Below are positions 7,201 through 10,545 of a DNA stretch of 10,545 nt, one piece after another (within the stretch, counting starts at the first letter, position 1; each line of letters starts with the position of its first letter). The stretch comes from Nitrospirota bacterium (GTDB lineage: Bacteria > Nitrospirota > 9FT-COMBO-42-15 > HDB-SIOI813): assembly GCA_023248365.1 (NCBI GenBank), contig JAHFER010000032.1, positions 1 to 10,545 of the forward strand. The letters run 5' to 3'. The notes below the pieces were generated by a model, which ran no database searches, was not told the DNA's origin, and saw nothing but the letters and a program-made list of their open reading frames with translations. The position numbers were made by a program, and so were the translations under genes.

Positions 7201-7334
7201 GGAATGTCCTGAAAGGTTAGTATGGCCTCAGTGGCAGACCTGATTTTTTGGTCTCTTTTTATTTCTGTATTATTTCCTGCGCAGGAAATAAGCAGGAGGA
7301 TAGAAATTAATAGTATAAGGCTCTTCATCTTCAT
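4212..7334 (-). CDS. Large TPR-repeat lipoprotein
   Basis: A 1040-residue predicted lipoprotein. The N-terminus has a basic MKMK, a hydrophobic stretch (5-15) and the lipobox LISC with the lipidated cysteine at C18. The next residues are Ala-Gly, not Asp, so outer-membrane sorting is the likelier fate. Nearly the whole chain is helical with many degenerate tetratricopeptide repeats: clear units lie between about residues 120 and 230 (YQLARGYMEEGNWERS; FRLGEYYFENNQRTKAVHYY; LYKLGWALLQTNDYEEA), others recur to about 780, and the best canonical pair is near 959-1020 (GILYRDNGEFKKAEADYQK; NLGILYELYLGKPGDALKNY). Such scaffolds organise envelope complexes; a link to the ExbB/ExbD/TonB-like genes is inferred from the operon. 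It starts by an ATGA overlap with the previous TPR gene. A GAGGT 4 bases before the first ATG supports that start over the ATG at codon 3. Large TPR proteins accompany AgmX-type motor clusters, but I cannot name an orthologue. Confidence 0.85.
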   Translation of the reverse strand: MKMKSLILLISILLLISCAGNNTEIKRDQKIRSATEAILTFQDIPQTKATEYRWKSLTAYDNYIKHHRDYHSNSMAESMEQLADIYMEIEENTFLKTKTKFNHSRSRKIYEDILKLYPDRSENENILYQLARGYMEEGNWERSNMFLERILKEFPNGKYSLESSFRLGEYYFENNQRTKAVHYYKQVLKTDDFNLYDKALYKLGWALLQTNDYEEAADRFILLLNRKGVKLTPEGKEEIKDISIVERDMINDAVRSLILVFEYMGEPSRIASYFKVRGIQYSEPYVYRKLGDIYLDSGRFREAADIFNAFVNTNPLHEDAPVFQTKIIEAYTKGNMIDLAYNARVKFVESYMEDSLWFKSNRRSAQKRVKDLIDLNKSLVKSDMYQLAKFHYSTAHSSKKEKDYREAILWIHRFIDIFPKEPESETLRNMLIETNFLLAEIYFEMKDYDKAAAEYEKVAYKYQQSDYTGEASYRVLLSLERLAKPSGTIRNDNNFAQRFAEGCKAFAAKFPKDKRVPEILLNGAETYFEIGKFEESRVMAKPIIENTLSTQKERYMAQRYIAESFLKEKVYSKSEDEIKKAIALIPESDKQDIPFLERALAGSLYKQAEEIKAKGKKIEAAEAFEKVYKTVPNSDVAPVALYDAAVLFEEAIQPARAINSYQTIIQKYPGSSYALDAANQWGEILEGSKDFTGAAKVYEKAFSISTDDTKKEDMLYRSVLLYEKAGNTEVFNNKYKKFEEAFPKSIRTIELTFKIAKSKESAKDDNAAKELYEKVISLHKSLGAGATIEATELAAMAQLILTDYKRTSFEGVKLVSPLEENLKKKQSILKEALTGYTAAAKYRIGDVTTEAIYKMGEMLEHLKEAILGSEKPPELTPEQLEEYNIMLEEQASPFEEKAISAYEGNVTRTQEEGIYNQWTKNSYEKLAGLLPARYKRTEAGEKFSGDVSSPIPEEPAAYNSRGILYRDNGEFKKAEADYQKSITLKPDFSDAFLNLGILYELYLGKPGDALKNYKEYLKKGGKREDVLVWINVLEKKRSKN

Positions 7335-8479
7335 GGCACCTCGAAGATCATATCGTTATTGATCTGTCCGCCTCCTTCCAGGTGTAGATTTCGTGCCATC
7401 TCTAAAGAAGCGTTAGCCGATTCTTCTAACAAACTCTGTTTTAATTCTTTAATGTCCTGTTTCAACCTTTCAGTGACACTGTCAATTATTTCTTTTCTAA
7501 ACCTCATAGACTCCCCAATCAGCGGTTCTACAAGGCGCTCTTCTATTGATGCCAGGCCGTTATACAATGATAGTTTTTCAGTCAGGTTACTATTCCCTGT
7601 AATATCAACGGCATGGTTTAGCCCTTTAATATCCTGATTCTGAATATCTTTTTCCAAAGACTGAATCTTTTTCAATAGATCTTCATAATATCTCAGCGCC
7701 TTACCATTCTGTTCAAGGGCCTTACCATAGGCGCTTAACTTTGTATAAGCGTGACCTATATAGGGGACTACTTCACGTGAGTATGGGCTGTCAGGAGATG
7801 TAGTGACTAATTCTTCCCAGAAGATTACAGTCCTTACCCATCTCCCCATATTTGCATAGGCCCATCCTGATCCGTATAATGCCTGTGTATATAAAGGGCT
7901 GTTCTCGGGAATAATCTCAAAGTGTTTTGCAGCGTCTTCGGGGTTATTCTGACCCAGTAAGATAAATCCCAACAGGAGATGCGTCTTCTGTGCAAGGTCT
8001 CTCATATCAGGATTCTGAGTGTCCTTTGCTGTCTTACTCTCAGGGATAATTTTTAAGAGTTGTTCTAAATAGTCTGCTGCTTCCTTAACATTGCCTGTGT
8101 TAATGCTTATTATTGCTTTGGTGTAAAGACTTTGAACGTAAAACTTACTCTTACCCTGAATCTTACTTACGGATGACATTGCCTCTGTGAAACTGCCGGT
8201 CTTTATCAAGCAGTTTGCCCTGAGGTAGAGTGATTCATCCAGCATGTCCTGAGGCGCACTACTATCTATGTTTGAGAATGCTGAAACTGCGTCTGACCAG
8301 GCCATAATCTTATAAAGCATCTTACCCTTTTCAAACCAAACGTTCGAAGGCTCTCCTTCAATTTTGAGATTGAATATCTGCGACGGGATGTCAGCGGCTT
8401 GTGTCTGGTTAAATGTAAGAGGAATAAAAACAAATAGAAAAGATAATATTGGTATTAAAAGTAAAAAGAACTTTTTCAT
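7331..8479 (-). CDS. Secreted TPR-repeat protein
   Basis: A 382-residue predicted periplasmic protein. Residues 1-28 form a signal peptide: MKK, a long hydrophobic core (about 4-21) and TQA before ADI, with no lipobox cysteine. The mature part contains degenerate TPR-type helical pairs from about 45 to 250, for example WFEKGKMLYKIMAWSDAVSA, LYTKAIISINTGNVKEAADY and LYGSGWAYANMGRW. The C-terminal portion (about 250-375) is charged and helical and may form a coiled coil. It overlaps the deacetylase gene upstream and the TPR lipoprotein gene downstream by 4-bp ATGA junctions, so all three are expected to be co-translated. A role as a periplasmic scaffold of the neighbouring ExbB/ExbD/TonB-like machine is an inference from position; nothing in the sequence shows a catalytic activity. 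Confidence 0.82.
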   Translation of the reverse strand: MKKFFLLLIPILSFLFVFIPLTFNQTQAADIPSQIFNLKIEGEPSNVWFEKGKMLYKIMAWSDAVSAFSNIDSSAPQDMLDESLYLRANCLIKTGSFTEAMSSVSKIQGKSKFYVQSLYTKAIISINTGNVKEAADYLEQLLKIIPESKTAKDTQNPDMRDLAQKTHLLLGFILLGQNNPEDAAKHFEIIPENSPLYTQALYGSGWAYANMGRWVRTVIFWEELVTTSPDSPYSREVVPYIGHAYTKLSAYGKALEQNGKALRYYEDLLKKIQSLEKDIQNQDIKGLNHAVDITGNSNLTEKLSLYNGLASIEERLVEPLIGESMRFRKEIIDSVTERLKQDIKELKQSLLEESANASLEMARNLHLEGGGQINNDMIFEVP

Positions 8480-9600
8480 CGTGATATCCCATGAAGAGGA
8501 AATACCTTTTCATGGATGTATCTGACTTTTTCCTCTGCCCACTTCCTTGTGGCCTCTTCTTCCTTGCCTTGTTTATGTTTATCGCGCAATGCTGTGCCTT
8601 CATATCCGAACATCTCAAATACCCTTATGCTCCCTTTTGGTATATCAGCAGGCAGTTCTACTCCGGACATTATGCCGAATGCCAACGCCCAAGCCCTTGC
8701 CACGTTGGTAATGTCGTATCCGCCTCCGCCCAGGGCTACCCATGGGAGTCTGAATGCCTTCATCTTTTCTACCATCCTGCAGAAGCCTTCTGTGGTAAGA
8801 CTCAGATGGGCGAGAGGATCTGTCTCCATATTATCAACACCGAGCTGAGTCACGATAACATCAGGCTTAAATGCCTCAATGAGAGGCGGAACCACCTGAT
8901 CGAATCCCCAGGTAAATACATCATCTCCTGTGCCGGGGTAGAAGGGGAGATTTACAGAGTATCCTTCGCCTTCTCCTTCGCCGGTTTCTTCAACAAATCC
9001 TGATTTAGGAAAAAGGAATTCTCCGCTTTCGTGAAGAGATATAGTCAGTACCTTGTCAGTATTATAAAAGGCGTGCTGAACTCCATCACCATGATGTGCG
9101 TCAATATCAACGTAGGCTACCCTCTTGCCCTGCTTCAGAAGGTCAAGTATTGCAAGCGCCGTGTCATTTATGTAACAGAATCCGGCTGCCTTTGCCGGCA
9201 TTGCATGGTGAAGTCCTCCGCCTATGTTAAAGGCTGTATCTATCTTCCCGCTGCCGACCAATCTTGCGGCATTAATTGAGGCGCCTGCTATTAATGCGGA
9301 CCATTCATACACGCCCCTGAATGCGGGGTTATCTGCATTTCCTATGTTGTATTCATAATCAGGATGCCCTTCCAATTGCTCCATGTTCATAAGGGCGTTT
9401 ATATACCCTTCATCATGAAAGAGGAGTATCTCTTCCCTGGTGGCCGCCGGCGGTTCTATAAGAAGCACATCAGGATTCTTAAATATACCGTATTCCTCAA
9501 GGATGTTATAGCATAACTTTAACCTCATGGTCTTCATGGGATGGCTTGGGCCATAGTCGAATATACTGAACTTTGGGGAATATATAAATGCGCTTTTCAT
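8476..9600 (-). CDS. acuC: AcuC/class I histone-deacetylase-family protein
   Basis: Predicted cytoplasmic zinc-dependent deacetylase of 374 residues, of the family that includes AcuC (which deacetylates acetyl-CoA synthetase in Bacillus), bacterial acetylpolyamine amidohydrolases and eukaryotic class I HDACs. Numbered from the chosen start, the active site is complete: the tandem histidines H131-H132 in GGGLHHAMP; the DIDAHHGDG block with zinc ligands D167 and H169; the third zinc ligand D261 in METDPLAHL; and the catalytic tyrosine Y295 in GGGGYD, followed by NVARAWA. Length fits AcuC. A frame extension to a GTG at 9630 would run into a hairpin repeat, so the ATG at 9600 is preferred; it starts MKSAFIYSPKF, typical for the family, with an AGG 7 bases upstream. 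The stop overlaps the TPR gene start (ATGA), which ties a deacetylase to an envelope cluster. The substrate may be acetyl-CoA synthetase, another acetyl-lysine protein or a small acetylated amine; the sequence does not decide. Confidence 0.92.
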   Translation of the reverse strand: MKSAFIYSPKFSIFDYGPSHPMKTMRLKLCYNILEEYGIFKNPDVLLIEPPAATREEILLFHDEGYINALMNMEQLEGHPDYEYNIGNADNPAFRGVYEWSALIAGASINAARLVGSGKIDTAFNIGGGLHHAMPAKAAGFCYINDTALAILDLLKQGKRVAYVDIDAHHGDGVQHAFYNTDKVLTISLHESGEFLFPKSGFVEETGEGEGEGYSVNLPFYPGTGDDVFTWGFDQVVPPLIEAFKPDVIVTQLGVDNMETDPLAHLSLTTEGFCRMVEKMKAFRLPWVALGGGGYDITNVARAWALAFGIMSGVELPADIPKGSIRVFEMFGYEGTALRDKHKQGKEEEATRKWAEEKVRYIHEKVFPLHGISR

Positions 9601-9619
9601 CAAAAAACCTATCTTAAAA

Positions 9620-9686
9620 CACAGAGGCACAGAGACACAGAGGAATTATTTATATTTATCTCTCTGTGCCTCTTGTGTCTCTGTGG
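9620..9686. repeat. Hairpin-forming dispersed repeat upstream of the deacetylase gene
   Basis: The arms CACAGAGACACAGAGG (9628-9643) and CCTCTTGTGTCTCTGTG (9669-9685) are inverted copies with one extra T in the right arm and a 25-nt AT-rich loop. Further CACAGAGGCAC and CTCTCTGTGCC sequences flank the arms. This CACAGAG/CTCTGTG motif family is common as a dispersed repeat in environmental bacterial genomes, by my recollection. Transcribed leftward it would put a stable hairpin in the deacetylase leader or in the 3' region of the permease gene. There is no T-tract immediately after it, so it is not a standard intrinsic terminator. Confidence 0.7.
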
Positions 9687-9714
9687 TTTATTTTTATATA
9701 AATGTTGATTAGTT

Positions 9715-9744
9715 AAATTACTATAAACAGTAGCAGATTGTCAA
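9715..9744 (-). promoter_or_regulatory. Candidate sigma-70-type promoter before acuC
   Basis: The minus strand has a perfect TTGACA at 9744-9739, followed after 18 bases by TAATTT (9720-9715), a weak match to the -10 consensus. It lies just downstream of the permease stop and about 115 bases before the deacetylase ATG, upstream of the hairpin repeat, so it is suitably placed for the leftward cluster. The -10 is poor and the region is AT-rich, so this may be coincidence. Confidence 0.28.
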
Positions 9745-9755
9745 AGTTTATATTA

Positions 9756-10545
9756 CTAAAACCTTGCCTCCCATTTATCCCGCAGGGCATCTCCCACAAG
9801 ATTACATGCAAGTACAATCAGAAATATTGCAAGTCCGGGAAATAGCATCAAATGTGGAAAGAACCTCATCGCGGTCCACCCGTCGTTTGCCAGCACTCCC
9901 CAACTGCTGAACGGCGGGGCAAGGCCGATTCCTACGAAGCTGAGTGTGGATTCTGCAAGGATTGCAGAAGGTATACGAAAGGTGAGTGTAACAATTAACA
10001 TCCCGCTCAATCCCGGGATGATATGCCGGAAGAGTATGCGCCAGTTGCTAACACCTATTGCCGTAGCCGCCTCAATATAAGGCATCTCTTTGAGCTTTAA
10101 TACCTCACCTCTTACAAGCCGCGCCACATTAACCCAACTGACTATACAGAGTGCAAGGAAGATACCCCAGAACCCTCTGCCTATAATGACTGTTATCAGG
10201 ATTATCATGAGAAGGTCCGGTATTGCATATAACACATCCACAATGCGCATCATAATGTGGTCTGTCCGTCCTCCTTTATAGCCGGAGACGGCCCCGTAGA
10301 GTGTTCCAATGATTATAGAAACCAATGATGTAAAAATACCTATGGCTAATGATACCTGTGCCCCGTATATCATACGGCTTAACAGATCCCTGCCAAGGTT
10401 GTCTGTGCCAAAAAGATGGCTCCAGTCAGGTAATCTTAAAATAACTGACATGTCCTGCTGGTCAAAGGAATATGGCGCTATCCAGGGGGCAAGGAGGGCC
10501 GCAAGGCTGGCTGATATTATTACTGTAAGGCCAAAGTAAAGTGCA
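9756..10545 (-). CDS. Peptide-type ABC transporter permease, OppC/DppC family (5' end beyond window)
   Basis: Inner-membrane permease subunit of an ABC importer for peptides or similar solutes (Dpp/Opp/Nik family, second permease). The reading frame stays open from the stop at 9756 to the window edge, giving 262 visible residues. An internal ATG at 10451 is not the start, because the codons upstream encode the family's first membrane helix (LYFGLTVIISASLAALLAPW) followed by the usual PYSFDQQD linker. Then come the signature GTDNLGRDLLSR, three further central membrane segments, the EAA loop contacting the ATPase (EAATAIGVSNWRILFRHIIP), and the terminal LSFVGIG..PPFSSWGVLANDGW and LVGDALRDKWEARF. 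The SWGVLANDG variant resembles OppC. The partner permease and ATPases should lie to the right, outside the window. It reads in the same direction as acuC, 155 bp away, so it is probably the end of a separate operon, though read-through is possible. Confidence 0.93.
   Translation of the reverse strand, partial: ALYFGLTVIISASLAALLAPWIAPYSFDQQDMSVILRLPDWSHLFGTDNLGRDLLSRMIYGAQVSLAIGIFTSLVSIIIGTLYGAVSGYKGGRTDHIMMRIVDVLYAIPDLLMIILITVIIGRGFWGIFLALCIVSWVNVARLVRGEVLKLKEMPYIEAATAIGVSNWRILFRHIIPGLSGMLIVTLTFRIPSAILAESTLSFVGIGLAPPFSSWGVLANDGWTAMRFFPHLMLFPGLAIFLIVLACNLVGDALRDKWEARF

Noticed and set aside
8491..9003. + strand open frame of 170 codons opposite the deacetylase gene
   Set aside because: The opposite strand encodes a canonical HDAC-family protein with a full active site.
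9601..9630. GTG start at 9630 for the deacetylase
   Set aside because: The extension is repeat-derived and not family-like; the ATG at 9600 starts the expected N-terminal strand and has an upstream AGG.
9756..10451. Complete permease gene starting at the ATG at 10451
   Set aside because: The codons upstream encode the conserved first membrane helix and linker, so the real start is beyond the window.

Overview
The window looks like chromosomal DNA from a Gram-negative bacterium of moderate GC. A lipoprotein, signal peptides and a TonB/ExbBD-type apparatus imply an outer membrane. The gene repertoire and the dispersed repeats (a 'TCATTCCC...GGGAATGA' element, a 'CACAGAGACACAGAGG' element and a 'CCCTTGAAGGGG' element) remind me of Nitrospirota or Desulfobacterota (former Deltaproteobacteria) genomes. 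That placement is an impression, not a demonstrated assignment.

Layout. One gene reads rightward: prmC (30-935), the release-factor glutamine methyltransferase. It converges, across only 27 bp, on a long leftward block that fills the rest of the window. In transcription order (right to left) the block holds: a 5'-truncated OppC/DppC-type ABC permease (9756-10545); a 155-bp gap with a hairpin repeat; an AcuC/class I HDAC-like deacetylase (8476-9600); a secreted TPR protein (7331-8479); a 1040-residue TPR lipoprotein (4212-7334); a small secreted protein of unknown function (3880-4164); an ExbB/TolQ/MotA-family protein (3106-3747); two successive ExbD/TolR proteins (2623-3099 and 2129-2626); and a TonB/TolA-like protein with an AgmX-like C-terminus (963-2132). 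No tRNA, rRNA, CRISPR array or insertion sequence is visible, and no gene-free stretch exceeds 300 bp.

How the genes work together. Four neighbouring pairs share a 4-bp ATGA stop/start overlap: deacetylase/TPR, TPR/TPR lipoprotein, ExbD/ExbD and ExbD/TonB-like. ExbB and the first ExbD are 6 bp apart. The gene set predicts an envelope-spanning assembly: a proton-driven inner-membrane ExbB plus two different ExbDs, a periplasm-spanning TonB/TolA-like rod, a secreted TPR protein, and a large TPR lipoprotein probably anchored in the outer membrane. One ExbB with two ExbDs and an AgmX/TonB-type partner resembles the Myxococcus AglRQS-Glt motility/transport motor more than a classical TonB or Tol-Pal system. 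There is no TonB-dependent receptor, TolB or Pal in the window. The function here is unknown and gliding should not be assumed.

The most interesting points are this motor-like cluster, its coupling to a lysine-deacetylase-type enzyme, the unrecognised small secreted protein, and the dispersed repeats that occupy each of the three larger gaps in the leftward block. One of those repeats appears to supply the start codon of the small secreted protein.
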